A stretch of DNA of 64,000 nt, from NCBI RefSeq assembly GCF_014218725.1, contig NZ_JABBJE010000007.1, positions 100,170 to 164,169 on the forward strand, read 5' to 3'. This document shows, one piece after another, positions 54,969 through 63,513 of the stretch. The notes beneath the pieces are model-generated. The model did no database searches and had not been told where the DNA came from. It saw nothing but the letters and a program-made list of their open reading frames with translations. Each line of letters starts with the position of its first letter. Position 1 is the stretch's first letter. The position numbers and the translations under genes are program-made. This DNA comes from Brevundimonas huaxiensis (GTDB lineage Bacteria; Pseudomonadota; Alphaproteobacteria; Caulobacterales; Caulobacteraceae).

Positions 54969-56672
54969 ATGACCGTAGCCTACAGCTACCTACGCTACTC
55001 TTCGAAGGCGCAGAGGCTTTCGCATTCGCTGAAGCGACAGCTTGAAGCTGCCGAACTCTGGGCAGCAAAGCGTCCTGATGTAATCCTCGACACAACGACG
55101 CGAGACCTCGGCGTCAGTGCATTCAAGGGCGAACATCGTGTTCGCGGTGCACTTTCGTCCTTTCTCGATAGGATCAAGACCGGCCAAATCGCGCCCGGCT
55201 CCTATCTCTTGGTGGAGACATTCGACCGCTTGTCTCGTGAGAGCGAAATGGTCGCTGTGAACCTTTTGTCGTCCATCGTTCTCGCTGGCGTCCGGGTCGT
55301 CACACTGCGGGACGGTCACGAGTATCATGAGGGTTCGGACGGCATGGACATCATGCGCGCGGTCATTGTCATGTCGAGGGCGCATAACGAGAATAAGGAA
55401 CGCGGAGAGAAACTGGCTGCGAAGTGGGCCGAGAAAAAACAACTCGCCCGCCAAGGCGTGAAGGTAAGCCGTAGAGGTCCGTCATGGACTATCTGGAACC
55501 CCGATAGGAAGGACTTCGACCTCGACGGGAAGAAGGCCGAGGTGGTTTGCCGCATCTTCCAAGACTGCATCGACGGCCTCGGGATCACGGCGATATCATC
55601 GCGCCTCAACCGCGAGAAGGTGGAGCCGTTCGTGACCGGGACGGATGGCTGGCACCAACATCGCGTCTTGACGATTCTTCGGTCGCCCTCCGTCTGCGGC
55701 TACTATCAACCGACCCTAACAACAAACCGGCCGGGCCAGCGGATGCTTCGGGTGGCCGAAGGCGACGCTATCGCGGACTACTATCCGCGAATCATATCCG
55801 ACGATGTTTTTAATCTTGCTCAAGACCGGATCGCTCGCCGAAATAAGAGAGGCGGCGGTAAGGGCAAGCGCGGCAAGCTTTTTCCGAACTTGTTGATCGG
55901 TGTTGGACGCTGCGAAGAGTGTTTTGGCACCCTCATCCTCGGCTCTCGTCACAACAGCCAGAAAGTGCGTCACTACCGATGCTACCAGCAGAGCCGAGCG
56001 CACCGGTGCAACAACATTTCGCGCTACTTGACGTCTGATGTGGAAGACCGGCTGCGGTTCTTCTTGATAAAAGGACGGCTCGAAGAGCACGTCCAAGAGG
56101 CCGACCTCTACGCTCTGCGAGTGAAACTGGCCGAGATCGAAGGCATCAAGCGGGCGATCAAGAATCTGGTGGACGCGATTGAGAAGGGTGGACTTGCTCT
56201 CGCTGAACGGGCGCACGAGCGGCAGATTGAGTTGAAAGGGCTGGAGCGAGAGGCGGATGAACTCCGGGCTTCGGCGACCGTGCGTCAAAAGCGGGGCACC
56301 GAAGCCACTCTTCGCGAGGCGGCGGAATGGCTTACCAAGGTTCAGGACGAAACTGATGCGACCGAAACCTTCAAGCACCGTTCCAAGGCCAACGCATTGC
56401 TGAATGACCTATTCGACTGGATTATCCCGACCGCTAACGGCCTATGGCTGGGAAGCAGCACCACGGCCCGCTGGGTCGGCGACAACGCGATGAGCCTTCC
56501 GTTCGATATCCCGGCGGATTTGAAACCGACTGCAAAGGCTCTGGCCAACTACCGTGGAGAGACGATGCTAACCCATGGCGAAGCCATGACCGTCGTAGAA
56601 GCCGAAGCCTTCAAAAGAGAACTTCAAAGAGCTTCGGCGTGCGCCGAGAACGTGGGCAGTTTCGAACAGTAG
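54969..56672 (+). CDS. Large serine recombinase (integrase of the element)
   Basis: The product is 567 residues. Catalytic domain: SYLRYSSKAQRLSHSLKRQ with the nucleophile Ser in the RYSS motif, and VETFDRLSRESEMVAVNLL. A recombinase domain follows (DGLGITAISSRLNREKVEPF), then a zinc ribbon (GRCEECFGTLILGSR, later YRCYQQSRAHRCNN), and a coiled coil (LAEIEGIKRAIKNLVDAIEK). This set marks the phiC31-like integrases of phages and islands. Its place next to the broken DUF72 gene shows it brought the element in. Confidence 0.93.
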   Translation: MTVAYSYLRYSSKAQRLSHSLKRQLEAAELWAAKRPDVILDTTTRDLGVSAFKGEHRVRGALSSFLDRIKTGQIAPGSYLLVETFDRLSRESEMVAVNLLSSIVLAGVRVVTLRDGHEYHEGSDGMDIMRAVIVMSRAHNENKERGEKLAAKWAEKKQLARQGVKVSRRGPSWTIWNPDRKDFDLDGKKAEVVCRIFQDCIDGLGITAISSRLNREKVEPFVTGTDGWHQHRVLTILRSPSVCGYYQPTLTTNRPGQRMLRVAEGDAIADYYPRIISDDVFNLAQDRIARRNKRGGGKGKRGKLFPNLLIGVGRCEECFGTLILGSRHNSQKVRHYRCYQQSRAHRCNNISRYLTSDVEDRLRFFLIKGRLEEHVQEADLYALRVKLAEIEGIKRAIKNLVDAIEKGGLALAERAHERQIELKGLEREADELRASATVRQKRGTEATLREAAEWLTKVQDETDATETFKHRSKANALLNDLFDWIIPTANGLWLGSSTTARWVGDNAMSLPFDIPADLKPTAKALANYRGETMLTHGEAMTVVEAEAFKRELQRASACAENVGSFEQ

Positions 56673-56755
56673 GAAATGCTGCGGCGAATAGAGTGCTTTT
56701 GCAGTGACAATCCGGCGATGTGCGAGAGAATGACGCAACGCAACTCGGAGGTCAT

Positions 56756-57526
56756 TTGAGCCAGCACACCATCGTCTTCGATCTCGAAACTGTGCCCTGC
56801 ACCGACACGCTCGCGCGCCTTCACGGACGCGATGTTCTCACCGACGATGAGGCGGTAGAAATCCTTGGAGAGAAATTCCCCAAGCTTCCGCTCCACAAGG
56901 TCGCTGTGCTCGCTGCCCTCGTGGCAGAGCGTGTCGAGGGAGTCTGGCGCGTAAGGTCGCTGGGTGCACCGCACATCGGTGACCGAACAGAAGTCGATTT
57001 GATCTCCGCGTTCGCCGCCCGCGTGGACAGCCTTCGACCGACTTTGGTGACCTTCAACGGCAATGGGTTCGACATGCCGGTCCTGCGCTACCGGGCGATG
57101 GTCAACGGCATCGCCGCTCCCGGCCTGACCGCTCGCCCCTACTTCAAGCGCTACGATCAGGCGCACGTCGATCTGTGCGACGAACTCGCCAGCTTCCAAT
57201 CGAACGCGAAGGCATCGTTGGACGACCTGTGCAAGATGATGGGCCTTCCGGGGAAACCGGAGGGAATCGACGGCTCGAAGGTCTGGGAGCACGTTCGAGC
57301 CGGTCGCATCCAAGAGTGCGCCAACTACGGGGAGACCGATGTTGTGAACACCTACCGGGTGTGGCTGCGCCACGAACTTTTCCGAGGCGCAATCACGGAG
57401 GAACAGATGGTTGGAAGCGAGGCTGACCTGACCGCCTTCATCACGGCCCGGCTCGGCGAACGTCCGCATCTTGCGTTTCTCGTTGCCCCACCTGCGGAGG
57501 GCGACGGCGGTGTGCGGACGCTTTGA
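56756..57526 (+). CDS. PolB-type 3'-5' exonuclease
   Basis: The product is 256 residues of the family called predicted 3'-5' exonuclease related to the exonuclease domain of PolB. Motifs: ExoI VFDLETVPC (Asp, Glu), ExoII TFNGNGFDMPVLRYRA (Asp), ExoIII region YGETDVVNTYRVW (Asp). TTG at 56756 has GGAGG 4 bp upstream; an ATG at 56720 is possible but has no such site. Its end overlaps the SRAP gene. Together with SRAP and umuDC it forms a DNA-damage set on the element. Confidence 0.85.
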   Translation: MSQHTIVFDLETVPCTDTLARLHGRDVLTDDEAVEILGEKFPKLPLHKVAVLAALVAERVEGVWRVRSLGAPHIGDRTEVDLISAFAARVDSLRPTLVTFNGNGFDMPVLRYRAMVNGIAAPGLTARPYFKRYDQAHVDLCDELASFQSNAKASLDDLCKMMGLPGKPEGIDGSKVWEHVRAGRIQECANYGETDVVNTYRVWLRHELFRGAITEEQMVGSEADLTAFITARLGERPHLAFLVAPPAEGDGGVRTL

Positions 57527-58154
57527 GACCACAGGCAAGTTCAGTTGGGCCGAAATCCACGCGGCCCTTTCCACCTATGCACCGGTGACGACAGCCCCTC
57601 TGAATTTCGAACCCAATGACGATGTGCGGCCGACGACCAGTCAGGCCACCGCAAGGCTCGGCGAAGACGGTTGGATCGTGGAGAAGATGCGATGGGGCCT
57701 CGTGCCCTTCTGGCGCAACGGCAAGCCGCTCAAGGACACCGAGAAGGGCAAAGGCGACGGCTTCAAGCTGACCACCTTCAACGCCCGATCAGAGACCTGT
57801 GCGGGCACATCCACCTTCCGCGAAGCCTTCGGCAAGCGACGTTGCATCGTCCCCGCCTCGGCATGGTTCGAATGGACCGGCGACAAGGGTTCGAAGACCA
57901 AGCATCGCTTCGCCCGCGCAGACGGTGACCTCCTCTGGTTCGCCGGTATCTGGGATCGCGTGATCACACCCGACGCGGGCGAGTTCGGGAGCTTCACGAT
58001 CATCACGGCAGAGTCGTCCGGTTGGCTCGGCGAGTATCACTCTCGCGCGCCGGTGATCCTTGAGCGCGACGATTGGGGCCTATGGCTGGACCCGTCCGCC
58101 GACGCTCGCGAATTGTTCGCGGCGGTGCGTCCCGAACGGTTTGGGCTGGATTAA
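57510..58154 (+). CDS. SRAP-domain protein (YedK/HMCES type)
   Basis: The product is 214 residues and begins M-C-G-R-F if the GTG at 57510 is used, with GGAGG about 9 bp upstream. Cys2 is the residue that forms a thiazolidine link with abasic sites in single-stranded DNA. The other active-site parts are FNARSET (Asn), WFEWTG (Glu) and EYHSRAPVIL (His). SRAP proteins shield abasic sites at replication forks. It overlaps the exonuclease gene by 17 bp. Confidence 0.92.
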   Translation: MCGRFETTGKFSWAEIHAALSTYAPVTTAPLNFEPNDDVRPTTSQATARLGEDGWIVEKMRWGLVPFWRNGKPLKDTEKGKGDGFKLTTFNARSETCAGTSTFREAFGKRRCIVPASAWFEWTGDKGSKTKHRFARADGDLLWFAGIWDRVITPDAGEFGSFTIITAESSGWLGEYHSRAPVILERDDWGLWLDPSADARELFAAVRPERFGLD

Positions 58155-59392
58155 GCTCGAACTTCCATCAGATCGCTGATCCGCGTCGTGTAGCGAGGCG
58201 ACCGGTTGTTCGCTCGCGTGGACCACGATGATGTTTTGCCAATCCCGCCCGGCCGGAGTGTCCCTCGACCGAACCGAGCGTTCACCGCGTCCAGCGCCGT
58301 CATCAGTTTCTCGGATCGCACTGGGTCCACAGTCGGTAGCAGATCGCGCGGTGCGTCCTTCGCAAGCTGGAGGTCCAGCAGGATCACGCCGCACTTGGCG
58401 TAGCGCGTATCTGATCGCCACATCCACCGCCCGGCGGCGACCGCTTGTCGGATGATCGCGAAGCTGTCGGCTGTCGGCTCGATCTCGAACGACCGCTGAC
58501 CATGATACCAAGGGTCGCCGTTGTGCGGATGGGTATGGAAGAACACCTGCATCGCATTGGCTTCCAGTCCATGCTTTCGACACTTCTCCGCAGCGCGTGA
58601 AGCGTGAGCCGCCAGTGCCTCGCGCATGTCCTCCCAAGTCTCGACCAGCCGTCCAAACATCCGCGTGACGGCGACGGTTTGCTTCTGATCTGGAGCGAGG
58701 GTCAGCGGCATGCAGGACACCCCATTCAGTTCGGCATGGGTTCGCTGGCCTGTGACGGTCATGAGCTTCCTGACGGACGCGCTCGGCAACGCCGCGAACT
58801 GCTCGACGGTGAAGATGCCCTGATTGTTGAGCTTGGTCTGACTGGCCCCGCCGACGCCCCATATCTCGCTGATCGGCATTTGTGCGAACGCCTGACGCCG
58901 GGCGTCGAGGTCGCTGAAATCGGACACGCCGGTCGGCCCGCCCTTCGCGTGCTTGTTCGCCAGCTTCGCCAGCGTCTTCGTCGGCCCGATGCCGATGCAG
59001 GTTGGAATCTTGGTGATCTGACGCACCCGATCCCGAACCCGGCGGCAGTAGGCGACCCCCGCGAACTGCGTCAGGTCCAGAAACATTTCATCTATCGAGT
59101 ATGGTTCGACGCGCTGGAAGCTGTCGGACAAAACCTCGAACACCCGGCGGCTCATATCGCCGTAGAGGGCGTAGTTCGACGATTTCGCGATGACTGCCCG
59201 ATACTCCGGCTTGCGCTTCGACAGGTGCCAGACCTCGCCCATCTTGATCCCAAGTGCCTTCGCCTCGGCTGAACGGGCTATGGCGCAGCCGTCGTTGTTC
59301 GACAGCACGATCACCGGCTTGCCAATGAGCGTCGGGTCAAAGGCCCGCTCGCAGGAGACGTAGAAGTTGTTGCCGTCGATTAGGCCGAACAT
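58151..59392 (-). CDS. umuC: UmuC-type Y-family DNA polymerase
   Basis: The catalytic subunit of translesion polymerase V. The product is 413 residues. Metal ligands: GLIDGNNFYVSCE (Asp) and YSIDEMFLDL (Asp, Glu). The thumb region has CIGIGPTKTLAKLANKHAK, a helix-hairpin-helix follows (EIWGVGGASQTKLNNQGI), and the little-finger domain ends near residue 340, followed by a UmuC-specific tail. Its ATG shares a base with the umuD stop (TGATG). Its end overlaps the SRAP gene end. Confidence 0.93.
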   Translation of the reverse strand: MFGLIDGNNFYVSCERAFDPTLIGKPVIVLSNNDGCAIARSAEAKALGIKMGEVWHLSKRKPEYRAVIAKSSNYALYGDMSRRVFEVLSDSFQRVEPYSIDEMFLDLTQFAGVAYCRRVRDRVRQITKIPTCIGIGPTKTLAKLANKHAKGGPTGVSDFSDLDARRQAFAQMPISEIWGVGGASQTKLNNQGIFTVEQFAALPSASVRKLMTVTGQRTHAELNGVSCMPLTLAPDQKQTVAVTRMFGRLVETWEDMREALAAHASRAAEKCRKHGLEANAMQVFFHTHPHNGDPWYHGQRSFEIEPTADSFAIIRQAVAAGRWMWRSDTRYAKCGVILLDLQLAKDAPRDLLPTVDPVRSEKLMTALDAVNARFGRGTLRPGGIGKTSSWSTRANNRSPRYTTRISDLMEVRA

Positions 59393-59766
59393 CAGACATC
59401 CGTCCGAACCAGCGCGGCGATCATGGCCCAGACCTCGGTGTCGTCGGACAAGGGCTGGGGCGTTTGGTTCGAAGGCTCCAGCCACCATTGGCCGTCCTTC
59501 TCCATCAGCACCGCCAGCACCACGTCGCCATGCAGGAAGGCCACGCAGACCTTGCCGGTGATCGGCGGGGCGTCGGTTGTCACCACGAGGATGTCGCCTC
59601 CGTGAATGCCGCGCCTTCGCAGCCCTTCGCCCTTCACTCTTACGGCGTATCGTTGCGGGCGCCGAAGCTGCAAAAGGTCAGCGAGATCGGGCACGCCTTC
59701 GATGTGATCCTGCGCCGGGCTTTGGAAGCCCGTCGTGTCATCGCCCTTGTAAGCGGCTACTCCCAT
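59392..59766 (-). CDS. umuD: UmuD-like protein without the protease dyad
   Basis: The product is 124 residues if it starts at the ATG 59766; the upstream ATG at 59787 is on top of a LexA box. The cut region TGFQSPAQDHIE matches UmuD (CGFPSPAADYVE). The catalytic Ser motif GDSM is GEGL here (Ser to Gly), and the Lys in TVKKL is Ala in VLAVL. So it cannot cut itself. The N-terminal arm before the cut is only about 13 residues instead of 24. It may act as an always-on UmuD'-like partner of UmuC, or be cut in trans; both are inference. Confidence 0.8.
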   Translation of the reverse strand: MGVAAYKGDDTTGFQSPAQDHIEGVPDLADLLQLRRPQRYAVRVKGEGLRRRGIHGGDILVVTTDAPPITGKVCVAFLHGDVVLAVLMEKDGQWWLEPSNQTPQPLSDDTEVWAMIAALVRTDV

Positions 59767-59770
59767 ACGA

Positions 59771-59785
59771 GAACGTATGGAGAAC
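59771..59785 (-). promoter_or_regulatory. LexA (SOS) box of umuDC
   Basis: On the minus strand it reads GTTC-N7-GTTC exactly, 4 bp before the chosen umuD start. The alphaproteobacterial LexA consensus is the same. It may also affect the divergent gene at 59978. It ties the element to the host SOS response. Confidence 0.8.
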
Positions 59786-59977
59786 ATTTAATCGGCTGGG
59801 AAGTGAGATTGATCGCCCTACTGTGGGCAAAACGTGGATGATGTGGTGGTCATGTGTGGCGACATCCTCTGAATGCATCTTCAGATCGGTTCGAAGGAAA
59901 CACCAGCGACCTTCCCGGTGGGGAAACTCGTCATCAACCGATGTCGATTAAAGGGTCTGAGAAGCAAGGAGTGGACT

Positions 59978-60184
59978 ATGGATCGGGCAGAGTTCGAAGC
60001 CATACGAGAAAAGGTCAGGGCACGGCGAGAAGCGAGGGAGGCAGAAGCCGACGCGACATGGGCGGAAAACTACGCGGCGATGGTCGAGCGCAATGGTGGA
60101 CCTGAAGCCTATTTTGGACCGCTGACCACTTACGACACCGCTGACCAATTCTTGGCCGCTCTCACGAAGAAGACACGCGGCTAG
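59978..60184 (+). CDS. Hypothetical 68-residue protein
   Basis: AAGGAG lies 7 bp before the ATG. The product is charged and helical (EFEAIREKVRARREAREAEA, then TWAENYAAMVERNGG) with a tail ending in AALTKKTRG. It converges on the resolvase gene (4-bp overlap). No family is known. Confidence 0.6.
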   Translation: MDRAEFEAIREKVRARREAREAEADATWAENYAAMVERNGGPEAYFGPLTTYDTADQFLAALTKKTRG

Positions 60185-60762
60185 ACCTGCGACGATTCCA
60201 GCAGCATGCCCCGACCGCCCGGCAACGTCCGATAAAGCGTGCTGGGCGCCACGCCCACCTGCCGAGCAATCTCGGACATCGAAAGCTGATCGTCGGCCAT
60301 CAGCGCCTTGGCGATCTTAAGCTTCGTGTCATCCATCGCCTTGGGACGGCCACCGAGACGACCACGGGCAATCGCGGCCTTCCGCCCGGCTTCACAGGCG
60401 AGACGTTTCTGTTCGACTTCATACTGTCCGAGCGCTGCCAAGGTATGGACTGCCAGCCGACCGCTCGGCGTCGTGCTGTCGATGGCCTCGCTCAAGGACT
60501 TCAGTCCGATGTCGCGGCGGGTAAACTGATCAACGAGATCGAGGATTTGACGGACTTCTCGTGCAAGCCGGTCAAGCCGCAAAACCACCACGGTGTCCCC
60601 GGCTCTGGCGAACTGGAGAAGTTCGGTTAGCTGTGGCCGATCAGATCGTGTGCCGGAAGCTGTCTCGATGAATATGCGTTCGCACCCGGCTCGCTCCAGC
60701 GCGTCGATCTGGGACTCGTGGTTTTGACCGCGAGCCGAGCACCTCGAATATCCGATCAGCAT
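60181..60762 (-). CDS. Small serine recombinase (resolvase/invertase type)
   Basis: The product is 193 residues. The catalytic Ser is in GYSRCSARGQNHESQ, with the other catalytic Arg residues in VLRLDRLAREVRQ. The long E helix (RLACEAGRKAAIARGRLGGR) is followed by a helix-turn-helix (LSMSEIARQVGVAPSTLYR) like that of Pin and Tn3 resolvases. It could resolve dimers or invert DNA within the element. The 199 bp upstream may hold its recombination sites. Confidence 0.9.
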   Translation of the reverse strand: MLIGYSRCSARGQNHESQIDALERAGCERIFIETASGTRSDRPQLTELLQFARAGDTVVVLRLDRLAREVRQILDLVDQFTRRDIGLKSLSEAIDSTTPSGRLAVHTLAALGQYEVEQKRLACEAGRKAAIARGRLGGRPKAMDDTKLKIAKALMADDQLSMSEIARQVGVAPSTLYRTLPGGRGMLLESSQV

Positions 60763-60961
60763 ACGTTTCCGAAAACCCCTGAAAGCCCCGCGTTGTCGGA
60801 GATAGATTTCAGGATACGGTATTCGGAGAGTCTGTCACCCATATTGGATGATTAACGAGAGACTTCCACAGCCTCTGACCGACATCTCCCAGAAGTATAC
60901 CTTTTGAGATCGCGTTTTTTTGAGCGAAGTCTGCGGCCAGTGGCGGTGACCGCCGGGTCGT
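60763..60961. other. Intergenic region upstream of the resolvase gene
   Basis: Less GC-rich than the surroundings. Resolvase genes often have their res site right upstream, but no clear set of three paired subsites could be made out by eye. No gene is seen. Confidence 0.35.
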
Positions 60962-61255
60962 TCAGGGATCGGCTCGACCGTCCAGCGGCAGGACGAACAT
61001 CCGGCTGTAGCGATAACCGCCGTCACTTGTCGGGAACACCACGAAGTCCTCGCCAGCGTGGTCTACGGCCTCTCGCACCAGATCGCTGAACTCGTCCAGA
61101 CGGTCGGGCTTGCCGACCAGAGTGAAACCGTGCGTCTCGGACTTTACCTCGCAGGCCGGGGAACCTTGGATCAGTTTATCCAGTAGCCTTCCCATGGCGG
61201 AAGGAAAACACCGGTCGTTGGAGCGGTCAAGCTGGGAGACTTGCAGGATCGTCAC
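60962..61255 (-). CDS. Hypothetical protein of 97 residues
   Basis: The GTG start at 61255 has GGAGG 8 bp upstream. The product (TILQVSQLDRSNDRCFPSAM, EVKSETHGFTLVGKP, FSDLVREAVDHAGEDFVVFP) looks like a small alpha/beta protein without signal or membrane segment. Longer forms beginning upstream are composed of Arg- and Pro-rich out-of-frame text. No family is known. Confidence 0.6.
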   Translation of the reverse strand: MTILQVSQLDRSNDRCFPSAMGRLLDKLIQGSPACEVKSETHGFTLVGKPDRLDEFSDLVREAVDHAGEDFVVFPTSDGGYRYSRMFVLPLDGRADP

Positions 61256-61729
61256 GGGCGCACCCTCCGGCCGCTTCGCGACCGTCAGAAGGGCTGGGCT
61301 TTCGAGCCGACGAGATGTGAACTGCTCTGGCCAAGCCAAGCGACATTGCGCCCGGTTGAAGAAGGCATGTGGTGCCGACGCCGGATGGCGTCGCCAGCAA
61401 CTTCGAGATCGGCGGAAGAGGCCGATCTCTTTGTTGCAATGCATTCGCTTTGATGGGGGAGGAGCCGGATTCCTCGACCCCATCCAGTTCACGACGTAGC
61501 GACACGGCTCTCGATAGGCCGAGCGGCTCGCCGGGAGGCCGTGATCGAAGGCGTGGAGCCGTCGCGTGTAGCGCGGCGCAATGTCTCGGCAGTCGAGGAT
61601 CAGGCAACGCCCCAGCGCGTCACGCCAATCCTCTAAAGACTATTAGACCAATGGCGTGACGGGATGCGCTCGTGACGACTGTAATAAGAATCAACTGTCA
61701 CGAAGTTTATAGTCAGCACGATTATCTGC
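61256..61729. other. 474-bp region without a recognised gene
   Basis: Open frames exist on both strands but their products are Arg/Pro/Ser-rich and lack ribosome-binding sites, so I take them as non-coding. The last 80 bp before 61730 are AT-rich and may hold the promoter for the ATPase gene. It may contain remains of an older gene. Confidence 0.45.
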
Positions 61730-61786
61730 GTGGTAAATACTGATTATGTCGCACGCATAGGGGCTGCGACCACAATCAACGATAAA

Positions 61787-63172
61787 ATGAACACGCAGAC
61801 TATTTACTACAGCAGCGCAGCTTGCGGTGCTGGGAAGACCAGATGGGCCGTCGAACGCATCGGCCGCACGCCCGGACGCTACATCTACGCGGTGGACCGC
61901 ACAGAAGAGTTCGCCGTCCGCCAGAGCCTTATCATCAACAATGCCATCCAGTCGGGTGCTTCGGTGAGGGTTTGCTCGCTGTCCAGCGAGGCTGGCAACG
62001 TCGTTTCCCGCGACTTCCCGCTGATGATTGAGCGTTGCAGCGACGAAGAGCACGTCGTCCTGATCATGACCCACGAGGCGGTCAAGAGGGTGGATCACTC
62101 GGCCGTCGAGGGTCGGGGTTGGACGATCATCATCGACGAAGACCCCAAGGTCTGGACATCGGGATCGTTCGATCTTGGTGCGTCCACTCCGTTCTGGGAA
62201 GCAACCTACAATCTGGAGCCATTCGCCAAGGGCTACTCCAAACTCCTTCCGAAGGCCGACGCGCCCTCCTGCCGTGCTCTTGCTGCTGACGACCTCACCC
62301 GCCCGGTCGCAGCGCTTCACAACCGGGTTCAGCGGGGGGGAGCCGTGATCAATCTGGAAGCTTGGGAGGAACTCCAGCACCGCCAGAGGCTGACTTACTT
62401 CAGCATCTGGGATGTCACCGAATTGGCCGTCTACGACCGGGCTGTCATCCTCGCTAACAGCTTTACCAGCCTCATCACCTATCGGCTCTGCACGACGCTT
62501 CATCCCGGCGTGATCTGGAAGCCGATTTCCCTCGGTCAGAACACTGTCTGGCAGGGTCGTGATCTGACGATCAGATACGTCGCGGAGGATCATCGTGCGG
62601 GTTCGACATTTTTCGAGACGACCGAGGCTGGCCAACGAGCCGTTCAGGCATGGTGCGCTTGGGTTCGAACGAACGTCACCTCCGGGCAACACTATTGGGC
62701 AGCAAACAAGAAGCGGGGTGACCTGAAGCTGCCGGGCGAGCAGGTCTCCCCGAAGATCGCCGGGTCCAACAAATATAGGCTGTTGACCGAGTGCTCGGTC
62801 CTCTACAGCGCCAAGGCCAGCGATGCGGAGAACAAGGTGTTCGCCGCCATGACCTGCGGGCTGCTCGACCACGAGGCTGTGCGCCGAGATCGTGAGTTTG
62901 AAGACCTGATCCAGATCGTCTTCCGGTCGTCGCTCCGCATGCCCGACGATGTGCGCCCGGTGACGGTGACCGTCTATGACAAGGAACAGGCGACTTTCCT
63001 CGCCGACTATTTCAAGTCGGCGGGCTTTCCTTTCCGCACGTCCTTGGAGTTCATCGACCTCGGGCTGACCTACACGAAGGCCAAACCCGGCCCGAAGCCT
63101 GATCCGCTGAAGCCGCCGAAGAGTGCCGCTCAACGTGCGGCTGATTACCGTGCACGAAAGGCAGCAGCGTGA
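61787..63172 (+). CDS. SF2-like P-loop ATPase of unknown role
   Basis: The product is 461 residues from the ATG at 61787; a GTG at 61730 would add 19. Walker A is ACGAGKTRWA at residues 11-20, right at the N-terminus. A Walker B-like IIIDEDPKVW comes at about 125. Further on ILANSF takes the place of helicase motif III, and IQIVFRSSLR resembles motif VI. The tail is basic and proline-rich (KPGPKPDPLKPPKS, then QRAADYRARKAAA). It could be a helicase or replication factor of the element. No family name can be given safely. Confidence 0.65.
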   Translation: MNTQTIYYSSAACGAGKTRWAVERIGRTPGRYIYAVDRTEEFAVRQSLIINNAIQSGASVRVCSLSSEAGNVVSRDFPLMIERCSDEEHVVLIMTHEAVKRVDHSAVEGRGWTIIIDEDPKVWTSGSFDLGASTPFWEATYNLEPFAKGYSKLLPKADAPSCRALAADDLTRPVAALHNRVQRGGAVINLEAWEELQHRQRLTYFSIWDVTELAVYDRAVILANSFTSLITYRLCTTLHPGVIWKPISLGQNTVWQGRDLTIRYVAEDHRAGSTFFETTEAGQRAVQAWCAWVRTNVTSGQHYWAANKKRGDLKLPGEQVSPKIAGSNKYRLLTECSVLYSAKASDAENKVFAAMTCGLLDHEAVRRDREFEDLIQIVFRSSLRMPDDVRPVTVTVYDKEQATFLADYFKSAGFPFRTSLEFIDLGLTYTKAKPGPKPDPLKPPKSAAQRAADYRARKAAA

Positions 63173-63426
63173 TGACTCAGGACGAGATCAACGGGATGTT
63201 GGCCGCAGCGCTGGACGATGCCCAAAAGCGCATCGACGTGCAGGAGAAGTGCATCGAGATGTTGGTGGATCAGATCGAGGACATGGCCCACCAGATGACC
63301 GGCGTGTTGGAAGAAGCAAGAGTTGCTCGCCTCCACTACGCGGAGCAGCGAAAGCGGCTGGGTCTGACCGTCGATGTGACGGGTGGAAGTCTGATCGGAG
63401 GAGGCTTCGGAATTCCGGGGGGATGA
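63172..63426 (+). CDS. Small coiled-coil protein coupled to the ATPase
   Basis: The product is 84 residues. Its ATG shares a base with the TGA of the ATPase gene. Residues 1-60 are one long amphipathic helix (NGMLAAALDDAQKRIDVQEK, MLVDQIEDMAHQMTGVLEEA), so probably a dimer or trimer, then a glycine-rich tail (GGSLIGGGFGIPGG). It may be a partner of the ATPase. Confidence 0.65.
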   Translation: MTQDEINGMLAAALDDAQKRIDVQEKCIEMLVDQIEDMAHQMTGVLEEARVARLHYAEQRKRLGLTVDVTGGSLIGGGFGIPGG

Positions 63427-63513
63427 TCTTGACCGCGAGAGCGGACTCTCATCCGGTGTTGCCTGTCGCTATTCCCCTTGGGTTATGCTCCCTTCACAGG
63501 GTGGGAGAAGACA

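Noticed and set aside
61227..61607. 126-residue minus-strand frame in the gap of the element
   Set aside because: Arg/Pro/Ser-rich text, no ribosome-binding site, overlaps the start of the better supported 97-residue gene.
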